The notes: generated by a model from the letters alone, not told the origin. DNA of 64,000 nucleotides from Rutidosis leptorrhynchoides (GCF_046630445.1 NC_092333.1:714131001-714195000), one strand, 5' to 3'. Shown: positions 21,901 to 36,559, counted from the first letter of the stretch. A program made the numbers and translations.

Positions 21901-22026
21901 AATAGTGTTTATGGTTGTTTTAAAAATGAATGCAGTCTTTGAAAAATGTCTCATATAGAGGTCAAAACCTCGCAAAGAAATCAATTAATATGGAATGTTT
22001 ATAATCAATATGAACGGGATATTTCA
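18700..22026 (+). repeat. Gypsy-1 left (5') LTR
   Basis: Matches the right LTR from about 18,730 on and ends GGGATATTTCA. The first ~30 bases do not show the family start TGTAGTGACCCGAAC; instead they repeat an internal LTR motif (GTTGACCGGTGATTCACG, also near 18,857), so the outer edge is rearranged. There is no gene inside; the 77-codon frame at 19,330 is not considered real. Confidence 0.85.
18915..18972. repeat. (AT)n microsatellite, left LTR
   Basis: Uninterrupted AT dinucleotide run of about 58 bp. Its counterpart in the right LTR is about twice as long. Confidence 0.95.
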
Positions 22027-22028
22027 GT

Positions 22029-22040
22029 TGGTATCCGAGC
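22029..22040 (+). promoter_or_regulatory. Gypsy-1 primer-binding site
   Basis: TGGTATCCGAGC two bases after the LTR end, one mismatch to the tRNA-Met complement TGGTATCAGAGC. Confidence 0.75.
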
Positions 22041-22234
22041 GTTGGTCTTAGAGAACCAGAAATTTGCATTGGTGTGTCTTATCGAGTTTTTTAGGATACA
22101 TTACTGAATCTGGACTTCGACCGTGTTTTCTTTAAAAACGATTGCTTAACACTTTTGTTGGAAACTATATATTATTAACATGTAAATATTATGTGATATA
22201 TTAACCTCTTAACGTGTTTGATATTGTGTGATAG

Positions 22235-22885
22235 ATGTCTACCTCTAGTACAAATCCCATTGATTCACCTAATAATAATGAAGAGTCGAATATATTTTGG
22301 GAAGATTCACAAATTCCCGAAGAAGAACCGGAAGAGGAGGAACCGGAAGAGGGGGAACCGGAAGAGGAGGAACCGGAAGAAGAGGAACCAGAAGAGGAGG
22401 AACCGGAAGAGGAGGAACCGGAAGAAGAAGAGGTTTCGGAGGAAGAAATATTGATATCTATAGTAAATCGATTAAATAAAAGAAAATCCTCAACCAACGG
22501 ACCAAAGTTAATAATGGTCAATGGTGTTTCCGCCGAGGAAGCAAAATATTGGGAAGATTACCAATTTTCTGATGAATCGGATCCCGATGAGGATTCCGAT
22601 GATGTTATAGAAATTACCTCGACCCAATTTAATAAAGCGAAAGAAAATAATAAGGGAAAAGGTATAAAAATAGAGAAACCCGATTCCAACCCCGATGAAC
22701 TTTATATGTATCGACAACATCCGTATTTCCTAAAATATAACAATGACCCGGGAACCTCTAAACCACCAGGTTTTTCTAAACCATTGTGGAAAATGACTGC
22801 TCATATTAGAGGAACACCATATATTCCTAGAAAATTAGGAAAACGAACCAAGTCCGAAGAAGAAGAAACCAGTGATTCAGATTAG
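22235..22885 (+). CDS. Glu-rich cargo ORF in Gypsy-1, unknown function
   Basis: 216 codons between the PBS and gag. Residues 1-28 are Ser/Asn-rich. Residues 29-66 are a run of EEPEE repeats encoded by a 15-bp minisatellite. A charged middle follows (SAEEAKYWEDYQFSDESDPDEDSDD), then GKGIKIEKP, and a C-terminal part YMYRQHPYFLKYNNDPG with an acidic end. It looks like a disordered, probably nuclear or cytosolic host-type protein rather than a Gypsy protein. No known domain recognised. It lies 137 bp before the F-box ORF and reads as one open frame. It could be captured host sequence or an accessory ORF of this element lineage. Confidence 0.6.
   Translation: MSTSSTNPIDSPNNNEESNIFWEDSQIPEEEPEEEEPEEGEPEEEEPEEEEPEEEEPEEEEPEEEEVSEEEILISIVNRLNKRKSSTNGPKLIMVNGVSAEEAKYWEDYQFSDESDPDEDSDDVIEITSTQFNKAKENNKGKGIKIEKPDSNPDELYMYRQHPYFLKYNNDPGTSKPPGFSKPLWKMTAHIRGTPYIPRKLGKRTKSEEEETSDSD
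22318..22432 (+). repeat. 15-bp minisatellite encoding EEPEE
   Basis: About seven tandem copies of a GAAGAGGAGGAACCG-like unit, in frame, giving an acidic repeat in the cargo ORF. Confidence 0.9.
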
Positions 22886-23022
22886 AGGGTTGTAATCATG
22901 ATGTGTATTATATGTATTGTAGTGTGCTTGTACTTTTATGTTCTATGTAAAAATTGCTTGTATTGTTTGTTAATTATCTTTTACGAATCTAATCATTGTC
23001 TATTTTACAGTATAAAAACAAA

Positions 23023-23715
23023 ATGGACGTTAAGGGTAGACAACCGAATATTTTAGAAGACCTACCAGAGGATATGATTGAGGAAATCTTGTCTAGAGTC
23101 GGTCAGAATTCATCAGCACATTTAGTTATGACGAAATTAACTTGTCAAACATTTGAAAGACTTTCCAGAAATGCCTTAGTTTATAAAAGGCTTTCCTTTG
23201 ATAGGTGGGGTATATCACATTGGGGAGACCGTAAGTTACGCCGTGTTTTCTTTAAAGCATTAAATACGGGGAACCCAAATGCAATTTTACGCTACGGGTT
23301 AAGAACCTATTTTGACTCAACATATCCCAACATAGGATTTCGTGAATTAGAAAGAGCTTATAACATGCAACATAAAGAAGCATGTTATGCTTACGGGTTA
23401 GTGATGTTCGCTTCTTACCAAAGTGAGAAAAAGAACATCGGATTGCAACTTTTAAATAAAACCTTCCCACAAGTGACGGATTCAGTAGTTGGGGTGAGAA
23501 ACAAGGCTTTTAGATTATTACGGGGCTGTTGGACATTACGAAACCCTCGTCCTTTTGACGACATTACAACATGCAGCCTAGCCAATGGTCATAACGGTTA
23601 TTTTCCACAAGACCAAGGATGGGAAGTCATCTTAGTAAAACCAGAATGCATGACTTGTTTCTGGACTTATGAATTACGTGTCTTTATTTCCTTTGCTAAA
23701 CAACTTGCGTATTAA
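23023..23715 (+). CDS. F-box protein, At1g67623/At2g35280-like, carried by Gypsy-1
   Basis: 230 codons from the ATG at 23,023 (the frame extends upstream only to a TTG). The F-box at residues about 9-50 reads LPEDMIEEILSRVGQNSSAH, then KLTCQTFERLSRN. F-boxes bind SKP1 and place the protein in an SCF ubiquitin ligase. Then come FFKALNTGNPNAILRYGLRTYF and a Sel1/TPR-like ACYAYGLVMFASYQSEK, both typical of plant F-box proteins of this family, and a Cys-rich end CMTCFWTYELRVF. It reads as one open frame inside an otherwise broken element. Expected only in host genomes, so it is most likely captured. Target protein unknown. Confidence 0.75.
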   Translation: MDVKGRQPNILEDLPEDMIEEILSRVGQNSSAHLVMTKLTCQTFERLSRNALVYKRLSFDRWGISHWGDRKLRRVFFKALNTGNPNAILRYGLRTYFDSTYPNIGFRELERAYNMQHKEACYAYGLVMFASYQSEKKNIGLQLLNKTFPQVTDSVVGVRNKAFRLLRGCWTLRNPRPFDDITTCSLANGHNGYFPQDQGWEVILVKPECMTCFWTYELRVFISFAKQLAY

Positions 23716-24038
23716 CTAGATTTATCTTCAAAACTTTCATGTATCAAAGTGTACTATATTTCAAGTTATATGTAATATAGCGAAGTTGTAAGTTTGAAGA
23801 ATATTTGTATGTGATATATTATTATAATCAGTTTTTCATATGGAATTGTAGTAGTTGAATTGTATTTTAGCTACTAAGTATGAACTTAACGGGTAGGTGG
23901 TACCCGAATTTAAACTTATAAAACGCTAATATGAAGAAAAAGCTTTTATAAATGAGTTCATATTATGCTACGAAATACTATTGACTACTCTTAATATTCT
24001 GTATGATTAACTCGATTCAGTTGGCTATTTTGAAGGAA
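23716..24038 (+). other. Spacer between F-box ORF and gag
   Basis: AT-rich, 323 bp. Contains TAACGGGTAGGTGGTACCCG near 23,888, which resembles the element's pre-LTR 3' sequence (TAACGGGTAGGTACTG). No ORF or clear site otherwise. Confidence 0.5.
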
Positions 24039-25280
24039 ATGGCACCGACTACTCGACACACCATGAATATGAGTGAATAGGAATTTCGTACCTTTCTTGC
24101 TGCAAACATAGCCGCAGTACAGGCTGCGCTACATACCAACAATAACTCTGAATCTAGCAATGCAGCTAACTGTGCAAGAAATCATGAGAATGCTCCTACA
24201 AAGAATTCACTGCCTGCAAACCTTTAGAATTTGATGGAACCGAAGGACCAATTGGATTGAAACGGTAGACCGAGAAATTCGAATCGGTGTTTTCCATAAG
24301 TAAGTGTACTGAAGAGGATAAAGTTAAGTACGCTACGCATACCTTCACAGGTATTGCGTTAACGTGGTGGAACACATATCTTGAACAGGTAGGACAAAAT
24401 GCTGCTTATGCACTACCGTGGTCGGCATTTAAGCAATTGATGAACGAGCAGTACCGTCCTAGAAACGAAGTCAATAAGCTTAAGATAGAGCTTAGAGAGT
24501 TCGAACACAAGGGTTCGACATTACCACGTATGAACGACGATTCACATAGTTGTGCATATTGTGTCCGGGAATGTTCGAAGATGAAGAAAAGAAGATCAAC
24601 GCGTTTGTAAAAGGATTACCAGAAAGGATTCAAGAAAATGTGAGTTCACACTAGCCTGCTTCCATACAAAAGGCAAGTCGAATGGCTCATAAACTCATAA
24701 ATCAGATTGAGGGAAGAATTAAAGAGCAGGCAGCCGAAGAAGCCAACACGAAACAACTCAAGAGGAAGTGGGAGGAAAACAGTGACAAGAGTCACCAGTA
24801 CAACAACAACAACAACAATTACAACCAAAATCGTAACAACTATCCCAATAACCGCAACATAAATCGCAACAACAACAATCGCAATCCCAACAACAACAAC
24901 TACAACAAGCGTCCCAACAACAACAATTACAATAATCGTCCCAACAGCAATAACAACCGCAACAACAACAATAATCAGAAACAGCAATGCCAAAGGTGTG
25001 AAGAGAATCACCCGGGGTTCTGCACAACATTTTGCAACAGATGTAAAAGAAATGGTCATAGCGCGACAAAGTGTGAGGTCTACGGACCAATTTATAACAG
25101 AACTAAAGGAACAAATAATGCCGGAACGAGTAATGTCGGAACAAGTAGTGTCGGAGCAAGTACTGCCAACGTAGTCTGTTATAAATGTGGAAAATCGGGC
25201 CACATTAATAAAAATTGCCCGAATCAGGGGAATACTAATGGGCAGGGCCGCAGAAGAGTTTTCAATATTAATACGGCAGA
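24039..25280 (+). pseudogene. Gypsy-1 gag (broken)
   Basis: Begins MAPTTRHTMNMSE. Contains the retrotransposon gag domain (FTGIALTWWNTYLEQVGQNA), an Asn-rich linker and a nucleocapsid with CCHC knuckle [14 protein letters not shown] plus a second Cys-rich finger ([12 protein letters not shown]). Broken at a few places. Confidence 0.85.
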
Positions 25281-28200
25281 AGCGCAGGAAGACCCGGAGT
25301 TTATTACGGGTACGTTTCTCATTGACAATAAATCTGCTTATGTTTTATTTGATTCGGGTGCGGATAGAAGCTATATGAGTAGAGATTTTTGTGCTAAGTT
25401 AAGTTGCCCATTGACGCCTTTGGATAGTAAATTTTTACTCGAATTAGCAAACGGTAAATTAATTTCAGCAGATAATATAAGTCGGGATAGAGAAATTAAA
25501 CTGGGGGATGAAACGTTTAAAATTGATTTAATACCAGTCGAGTTAGGGAGTTTTGATGTAATAATTGGCATGAACTGGTTGAAAAAGGTGAGAGCAGAGG
25601 TCGTTTGTTACAAAAATGCGATCCGCATTATGCGTGAAAAAGGAAAATCTTTAATGGTGTACGAAGAAAAGAACAACGCGAAATTAAATCTTATTAGTAG
25701 TTTGAAGGCACAAAAACTAATAAGAAAAGGTTGTTACGTCATTCTAGCACACATCGAGGAAGTTAAACCTGAAGAAAAGAACATCAGTGATGTTCCCGTC
25801 GTAAAAGAATTTCCCGATGTATTTCCGAAAGAATTACCGGGATTACCCCCACATCGATCCGTTGAATTTCAAATAGACCTTGTACCAGGAGCTGCACCAA
25901 TAGCTCGTGCTCCATACAGACTCGCACCCAGTAAAATGAAAGAATTACAAAGTCAGTTACAGGAACTTTTAGAGCGTGGTTTCATTCGACCAAGCACATC
26001 ACCATGGGGAGCTCCTGTTTTGTTTGTCAAGAAGAAAGATGGTACACTTAGGTTGTGTATCGACTACCGAGAGTTGAACAAACTTACCATCAAGAACCGC
26101 TACCCACTACCAAGAATCGACGACTTATTTGATCAACTACAAGGCTCGTCTGTTTATTTGAAGATCGATCTACGTTCTGGATATCATCAAATGCGGGTGA
26201 AGGAGGATGATATTCCGAAGACTGATTTTAGGACGCGTTACGGTCATTACGAGGTTATGGTTATGCCATTTAGGTTGACTAACGCACCGGCTGTGTTCAT
26301 GGACCTCATGAACCGAGTGTGTGGACCATACCTTGACAAGTTTTTCATTGTTTTCATCGATGACATACTTATTTACTCAAAGAATGACCAAGAGCACGAA
26401 GAACATTTGAGAAAAGTGCTAGAGTTGTTAAGGAAATAAAAACTGTACGTTAAGTTTTCAAAGTGTGCATTTTGGTTAGAAGAAGTTCAATTCCTCGGTC
26501 ATATAGTGAACAAAGAAGGTATTCAGGTGGATCCAGCAAAGATTAAAACCGTTGAAAAATGGGAAACCCCGAAAACTCCGAAACACATACGCCAGTTTTT
26601 AGGACTAGCTGGTTACTACAAAAGGTTCATCCAAGACTTTTCCAGAATAGCAAAACCCTTGACTGCATTAACCAATAAAGGGAAGAAATTTGAATGGAAG
26701 GATGAACAAGAGAAATCGTTTCAATTATTGAAGAAAAAATTAACTACGGCACCTATATTATCATTACCTGAAGGGAATGATGATTTTGTGATATATTGTG
26801 ACGCCTCAAAGCAAGGTCTCGGTTGTGTATTAATGCAACGAACGAAGGTAACTGCTTATGCGTCTAGACAATTGAAGATTCACGAGCAAAATTATACGAC
26901 ACATGATTTGGAATTAGGCGCAGTTGTTTTTGCATTAAAGACTTGGAGGCACTACTTATATGGGGTCAAAAGTATTATATATACCGACCACAAAAGTCTT
27001 CAACACATATTTAATCAGAAACAACTGAACATGAGGCAGCGCAGATGGATTGAATTGTTGAGTGATTACGACTTTGAGATTCGTTATCACCCAGGGAAGG
27101 CAAATGTGGTAGCCGACGCCTTGAGCAGAAAGGATAGAGAACCCATTCGAGTAAAAGTTATGAATATAATGATTCACACTAACCTTACTGCTCAAATAAA
27201 GGAGGCGCAACAAGGAGTTTTAAAAGAGGGAAATTTAAAGGATGAAATACCCAAAGGATCGGAGAAGCATCTTAATATTCGGGAAGACAGAACCCGGTAT
27301 AGGGCTGAAAGGATTTGGGTACCAAAATTTGGAGATATGAGAGAAATGGTACTTAGAGAAGCTCATAAAACCAGATACTCAATACATCCTGGAACGGGGA
27401 AGATGTACAAGGATCTCAAGAAATATTTTTGGTGGCCGGGTATGAAAGCCGATGTTGCTTAATACGTAGGAGAATGTTTGACGTGTTCTAAGGTCAAAGC
27501 TGAGCATCAGAAAGAACCCGAAATCCCGGAATGGAAATGGGAAAACATTACCATGGATTTCTTCACTAAATTGCCAACGACTGCAAGTGGTTTTGATACT
27601 ATTTGAGTAATAGTTGATCGTCTCACCAAATCAGCACACTTCCTGCCAATAAGAGAAGATGACAAGATGGAGAAGTTAGCACGACTGTATTTGAAGGAAG
27701 TCGTCTCCAGACATGGAATACCAATCTCTATTATCTCTGATAGGGATGGCAGATTTATTTCGAGATTCTGGCAGACATTACAGCAAGCATTAGGAACTCG
27801 TCTAGACATGAGTACTGCCTATCATCCACAAACTGATGGGCAGAGTGAAAGGACGATACAAACGCTTGAAGACATGCTACGAGCATGTGTTATTGATTTC
27901 GGAAACAGTTGGGATCGACACCTTCCGTTAGCAGAATTTTCCTACAACAACAGCTACCATTCAAGCATTGAGATGGCGCCGTTTGAAGCACTTTATGGTA
28001 GAAAGTGCAGGTCTCCAATTTGTTGGAGTGAAGTGGGGGATAGACAGATTACGGGTCCGGAGATTATACAAGAAACTACCGAGAAGATCATCCAAATTCA
28101 ACAACGGTTGAAAACCGCCCAAAGTCGACAAAAGAGCTACGCTGACATTAAAAGAAAAGATATAGAATTTGAAATTGGAGAGATGGTCATGCTTAAAGTT

Positions 28201-28619
28201 GCACCTTGGAAAGGCGTTGTTCGATTTGGTAAACGAGGGAAATTAAATCCAAGGAATATTGGACCATTCAAGATTATTGATCGTGTTGGACCAGTAGCTT
28301 ACCGACTTGAGTTACCTCAACATTCACGGCTGTACATAACACTTAACATGTCTCGAATTTGAAGAAATGTTTTGCTAAAGAAGATCTCACTATTCCACTA
28401 GACGAAATCCAAATCAACGGAAAACTTTAATTCATCGAAGAACCCGTCGAAATAATGGATCGTTAGGTTAAAAGACTTAAACAAAACAAGATACCAATTG
28501 TTAAGGTTCGATGGAATGCTCGTAGAGGACCTGAGTTCACCTGGGAACGAGAAGATCAGATGGAGAAGAAATACCCGCACTTATTTCCAGAAGATACGTC
28601 AACACCTCCAACTACTTAA
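25281..28619 (+). pseudogene. Gypsy-1 pol: PR-RT-RNase H-INT-chromodomain-like (broken)
   Basis: Protease [14 protein letters not shown] with LDSKF..., [28 protein letters not shown] and active site FIDDILIYS; RNase [14 protein letters not shown] and [10 protein letters not shown]; integrase with HHCC-type N-terminus, [20 protein letters not shown] and [13 protein letters not shown]; then [19 protein letters not shown] and a chromodomain-like C-terminus ending near ADTSTPPT-type sequence. Domain order RT-RH-INT defines Ty3/Gypsy. Broken at several places. Confidence 0.9.
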
Positions 28620-28654
28620 AATTTCGAGACGATATTTATTTAACGGGTAGGTAC

Positions 28655-32029
<3,375 letters not shown>

Positions 32030-32247
32030 ATTTAACTTTAAACATAAACCATACACATTATCTTACATTATTGGTTCCTATGGCCCACATGGCCAGTACA
32101 TTAAACACACGTATTTACATACAATAATTACAAGGACACGTTACATAATGTTACATTATTGATGAGGTCTACTGGGGTCCACTTATATATTGGTTGTTAT
32201 CTTTAGTCTACATCCCTCCCACGCTGAAAAAAGACAAATGTTGGAAA
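32030..32247 (-). repeat. Viral intergenic remnant downstream of A6 ORF VI
   Basis: Start of the intergenic region after ORF VI (GTGGGAGGGATGTAGAC side), with two of the CAATAATGTAA motifs, truncated by the Gypsy-1 LTR at AAAGTTAAAT. No gene. Confidence 0.85.
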
Positions 32248-33642
32248 TTATGATGCTAGGAATGTGTCTTCTTCTTGACAGTATTCGCAACTGTGCCTTG
32301 GTGCCCTAGATATTTGTTTACATAAACGCCTTTTTATATATTCTGGAAGAGCAGAAAGTTGTCCTGTGAATGCTTCAAAGGGTTCTTCAAAATTGTTGAT
32401 TAGATTGAGACCTTTTTCATCAATTTTTTCAATAGTGCTTGAGTAGATTAAGACATTTTTGTGAACGTAATTGATTCTCACATTTTCTTGCTGTTCTTGG
32501 CCATTTCCTATTTTTGAGGATCCAAAATAAACTCCTGCTAGTGATGACACCAGATGATCGATTATTGGAGTTATTTTTAATGCTTCATCTCTTGTTGGAT
32601 AATTACAATTGCTTACTCCGAGATATGCTATTGTAAATGATGGGACAAGTAACTGTTGGTCTACGTTAAATATTGGGTAGCTTGAATGCATTCTAAGAAA
32701 TATTTCTCTTTCTTTTGTAAAATTGTCTCTGTATCTGGTTATTGCTTCTTGCATTCTTTGAGGGAGTTCCTTGATTTCATGAAGTGTTCTTCCATCGATA
32801 TATAAGGTATCAATTAATCCATGGACGAAATATTCTGATATTGTTAATGGTGATGCTTCTGGTAAGAAAACTGCTTTAGGGCCAGTTTTCCTATTTTTGG
32901 GATAGAACATCATTGTTGCATAATTTTCGTTGTAATTCACAAGGTTATCCCATAACCTTTGAAAACTGTGTGTGGATGGTTTCTTCTTATCTTCTTTTTC
33001 TGTTGTAGAGAGAATATTTTTCATCCTATTCATGGCATTTAGACTTGCTGTTTGACCATAAAGATAATGGTTAAGATTAACCATTCCCGATCCTAAACGT
33101 TTTGCTTCATTGGCTGGTTGAGTTGCTATTGTTTTATATGCTTCATTGAATGCTACCTTTGCTGCTTCTAGAGTTTTGTAACTTTTATGCGTTACGCTTC
33201 TGCCTAATATAAACTGATTTGCTGTTGCCCAGTTGTTGTATATTCCTTTGGATGGTCCGTCAAAAATGACATACCATTTTTTCTTTGGTTCTTCTGGATA
33301 CGATGTTTGTTAAGATTGTTCTTCTTCTTCAGTCATTTCATACCAGCTTTGTTTTTTGGGTGTTTCTGGTTCTTCTAAGTTAATGTTAGTTGGTTTATGT
33401 GGTGTTTGTGAATTTGGTGTTTGTGTTGATTTGGATGATGAGAGTGTTGTTAACGAAGGTGATTCTTCCTTGATTTTTTCTGGTGTTTCTTTTTTGACTA
33501 ATTTTTGTTGGGTTAAAATGTTTAAGGTTTCTAGTAATTCCTCCTCCTCCCTCTGAAAAATTGATAGTTGTCGTTGCTGTGTTTGAATCTGTTCTCTTTT
33601 TTGTTGTAATTGGTGTTGAATCTGCTTGATGACTGCTTCCAT
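32248..33642 (-). pseudogene. ORF VI (transactivator/viroplasmin), A6 copy
   Basis: Full-length region of 465 codons. The C-terminal 278 codons (32,248-33,084) and the N-terminal coiled-coil part (to 33,642) are readable, as is the viroplasmin motif between them. Broken about once. Polypurine tract at 33,538-33,554 (complement). Confidence 0.85.
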
Positions 33643-33853
33643 TGTTGAAATACCTGCAGAAATATTTTGTATGCTTTTGGTGCTTTTTACTTTAAAAAGC
33701 TATTTCATGTACTCGTAAGAGTTGTTTGCTTTTCATATACTCAAAAGAGTTGTTTTCATGAATATGATCTTGTCTTCATCGAGCTTATAATTCATAATGA
33801 ATATTACTTGAAGATAGATTTTGCATAGAATGTTTGCCCAAAGCAATGTGTGC

Positions 33854-34097
33854 TTAACAGATTACTAGCTTTGCTGAAATTTCTTTAATATTTTTTAAAG
33901 AGCTGTTTACTAATTGTTTGTGTATGCTAATAATAGATGATAAAAGTTTTATGCCTTCAGTGTTTTTTTTCTTCTTCAAGATATTTTTCATATTCTTCAA
34001 TATTTTTAGTTGATTGTGAAATTCTTTCCCAGCTTTCATTTATAAGATTCTTCCAAAGTTTATTTGAAAAATTATTCATTTGAATTTTAGAATCCAT
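33854..34097 (-). pseudogene. ORF80 of A6, broken
   Basis: Matches ORF80 but is no longer one frame. Confidence 0.6.
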
Positions 34098-34111
34098 GGT
34101 AAAAAATTTTA

Positions 34112-34528
34112 TTATGTTATGCGAAGAGGTGGTACTATTTTATGCCTTTTTCTTGAACTCGATTCTTCTTGATCTGCATAAAATTCTTCTGTATCTTCAT
34201 ATTTTATAGCACTTGTGCTGGCATGTTCATGATTAGTGTCTTGTTTTACTATTTTTATTTTGTTTATATTTTCTAAAATTGTTTCTTTTATTTCTGGAAG
34301 TTGTCTTAATGCTAGAAAACTTAGAATTTCTATAATATTATTTAATGTGGAGTTTAATATTTCTACTTTTTCTCCTATAGGTTTTTCTGAAATATTTTCT
34401 ACATCAATCTTGTAAATTGATTCATCGGGTAAATTTTTTGGTATTTCGAAAAGTGTTTGATTAAATGGTATAAATGGTTTGTTGGATGTGATTCCTTCTT
34501 TTCCAATTTTAATATTTGATAAATCCAT
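34112..34528 (-). CDS. ORF138 of A6
   Basis: Open 138-codon frame, almost identical to the A4 protein. Confidence 0.6.
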   Translation of the reverse strand: MDLSNIKIGKEGITSNKPFIPFNQTLFEIPKNLPDESIYKIDVENISEKPIGEKVEILNSTLNNIIEILSFLALRQLPEIKETILENINKIKIVKQDTNHEHASTSAIKYEDTEEFYADQEESSSRKRHKIVPPLRIT

Positions 34529-34534
34529 GAATTT

Positions 34535-34804
34535 TTAACAAGTTGAATATGACAACGTGGATGAATGGTCTTTAATCATTATATGTAGAGATTTAATAGC
34601 TCGTTTATAAAAAAGAATCCGTGTTTCTAGATCTTTAATTTTTTCTATCTGTCTGTAATATGGATATGATTTTTCTTTAATTAAGGTTTTTTCGATTTCT
34701 TCAATATTTTTATACATTCTAGAAATTATTTCCCAATAATTTTTTATAATGGAATTTAGTACTGAATTTTTTGATGAACAACTAATTTGTCTTTTAGAAC
34801 TCAT
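34535..34804 (-). CDS. ORF89 of A6
   Basis: Open 89-codon frame, identical by eye to the A4 protein. Confidence 0.6.
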   Translation of the reverse strand: MSSKRQISCSSKNSVLNSIIKNYWEIISRMYKNIEEIEKTLIKEKSYPYYRQIEKIKDLETRILFYKRAIKSLHIMIKDHSSTLSYSTC

Positions 34805-35104
34805 GATTTTTTAAGTCTAATTTTATTTGTTGGTTCCATATTTTCTTCTGAAATCTTTTTCTTGTTTCGTTGTTATAATAATCAGCTATGGATAATTCTT
34901 CATCTTTTTTAATTTTTTCAGATATTTTAGAATATAATATTTCGAGTTTATTTTTATCGTAATTTTCAGCCTTTATATATTCTAGTTGATAAGTTTTATG
35001 TTCGTGGTTATTTACTTCTAATTCTAATTCTAGTGTTTCACTATATATTATTTTAGGAATATGTTTCTGAATTTACTAAAAACTATACTACCAAGTTTAT
35101 TCAT
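34794..35104 (-). pseudogene. ORF103 of A6, broken
   Basis: Matches ORF103 along its length but is broken. Keeps the TAATG overlap with MP and the 11-nt overlap with ORF89. Confidence 0.65.
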
Positions 35105-36018
35105 TAAATTCGTTGACTTGGAGTTCGTATCATTTCTTTTAAATCTTTTATTTCATTATTTTCACTAGATGTTTCACCTGTTGTAATGGAAATTGGTTTT
35201 TCTATACGTGGTATCCAAACAGATGGTAATTCTAAAGTTGATTTCCCTTTTTCGATATATCTTTGGCTAGTAAATACTTTTGGTGTTTCTAGGCTTAATA
35301 GAGGTTCAAAAAGTTTATCTATATATATTCTATCATCAGTTTTAAAAGTAATACTGTGATGAGAATTTGTTAATGCATAATTAATTTGATATGTAACCGT
35401 AAAAGGGTGATTTCCTTTATACATAAAATTTCTTCTTAATAATTCATATCTTATTGTAATGCTTTTGTTTAGATCTTTATCTTTCAGACTTAAACCTAAT
35501 TGAATGTTTACATCGAACTTAATTTTTCCTTCAGCTAAATTTCCTTTTCCTTTTGCTATTATACTTTCATGTTTATCAATTATTCTATCGTCTCTTAATT
35601 CTAATTCAATAGGTGTATTACATCCCATGAAGGTACTTTTGAATATAATTTGTATGGTTGATATGTGTACATAAGCTATTTTAGTTCTATCTTTTTCATT
35701 CATTTGTTTAATTCTATCGCTTATTTGTTTTCTATTGATTATAGGAATTAATATATCTCCTTTTGTTTGCTCAATAGGTACAGGTTCTTCTCCAATCATT
35801 TTTCCAAAATAAGTAATATTTTTTCTTGAGAAAATAACTTTAATTTTTCTATTATTATTATCAAAGTTATGTTTTTCAGATAATGTAAAATTTGTTCTCC
35901 TTATCGCTTTTCTGTTTATCATGATAACAGCCATGAAACCAGATTCATCTTCGATATCATTAATAGTGGTAATACCTTCTATTATTTCATTAGATACTTC
36001 CTCTTGAGTTTTAGTCAT
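35104..36018 (-). CDS. 30K-type movement protein, A6 copy, looks whole
   Basis: 304 codons, one of two MP copies that read from MTKTQEEV to the stop without a break. Same domain order as A7. The frame continues upstream to a TTG through the PBS, which is not taken as coding. Confidence 0.85.
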   Translation of the reverse strand: MTKTQEEVSNEIIEGITTINDIEDESGFMAVIMINRKAIRRTNFTLSEKHNFDNNNRKIKVIFSRKNITYFGKMIGEEPVPIEQTKGDILIPIINRKQISDRIKQMNEKDRTKIAYVHISTIQIIFKSTFMGCNTPIELELRDDRIIDKHESIIAKGKGNLAEGKIKFDVNIQLGLSLKDKDLNKSITIRYELLRRNFMYKGNHPFTVTYQINYALTNSHHSITFKTDDRIYIDKLFEPLLSLETPKVFTSQRYIEKGKSTLELPSVWIPRIEKPISITTGETSSENNEIKDLKEMIRTPSQRI

Positions 36019-36559
36019 TTTGTTATTTAAGAATAAGTTTGTAAGTATACCTGAGTGTTTTTTCTTGATTGCTTTTGATGCAGAATTCTGAAGGTGCAAC
36101 TGCTTTTCTTGAATCGTGCTGCTAGCTCTGATACCAGGGTCAAAACGACGTTTCAACTTTGTGCGGAATTATATTATGTTTAATTTAATCTAGATCGTGA
36201 GGATCCGATTATAGTTTGCTTTAAACGTTGAATAAGATTGTTACATATGAATTCATGTATGAGTAAATTGATGTGCCTAACTTTTGATGATGACATATGC
36301 CTAACTTTATCCTTTTGGATAAGTAAATGGACGATTGATATAATGAAGGATTTGTGTGCTAAACGTATACAGAGATTATAAATATATATAATGCTTAGAT
36401 AGGTGTCGCTATTCAGAATCGGTTAAGACTCAACGACGGTGTCGCTATTCAGAATCGGTTAGGACTCAACGACGGGGGCTCTGCTATTCAGAATCTAAAA
36501 GACTCAACAGAAAGAAACCAGTGAGGTTTATTATCAAACTTAACCTGATTACAAATGAC
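36019..36559 (-). promoter_or_regulatory. A6 leader and PBS, promoter lost
   Basis: PBS complement GCTCTGATACCA at 36,125-36,136; leader tandem repeat about 36,402-36,509; AATAAA at 36,527-36,532. The sequence turns into the inverted B1 start before its TATA box. Confidence 0.75.

Larger units (their letters stand above)
32030..36559 (-). mobile_element. Endogenous pararetrovirus unit A6 (component A)
   Basis: Minus-strand unit between the Gypsy-1 right LTR and the B1 promoter. The 5' (right) end lacks its own promoter and meets B1 head to head. MP, ORF138 and ORF89 look open; ORF103, ORF80 and ORF VI are broken, about three or four breaks in total. Confidence 0.9.

Noticed and set aside
22297-22479. 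Arg/Gly-rich alternate frames in the minisatellite
   Set aside because: Frame-shifted readings of the GAAGAGGAGGAACCG repeat; the 216-codon frame is the one that continues into unique sequence.
24646-25203. Long Val/Ile-rich and Cys-rich frames opposite gag (also 59,611-59,889)
   Set aside because: Antisense shadows of AAC/CAA repeats that encode poly-Asn.
35104-36156. 350-codon frame starting upstream of MP (also at 47,706 and 8,930)
   Set aside because: It begins with TTG, crosses the PBS and the candidate splice donor, and its extra 46 residues are just translated leader. MP start set at the ATG of MTKTQEEV.
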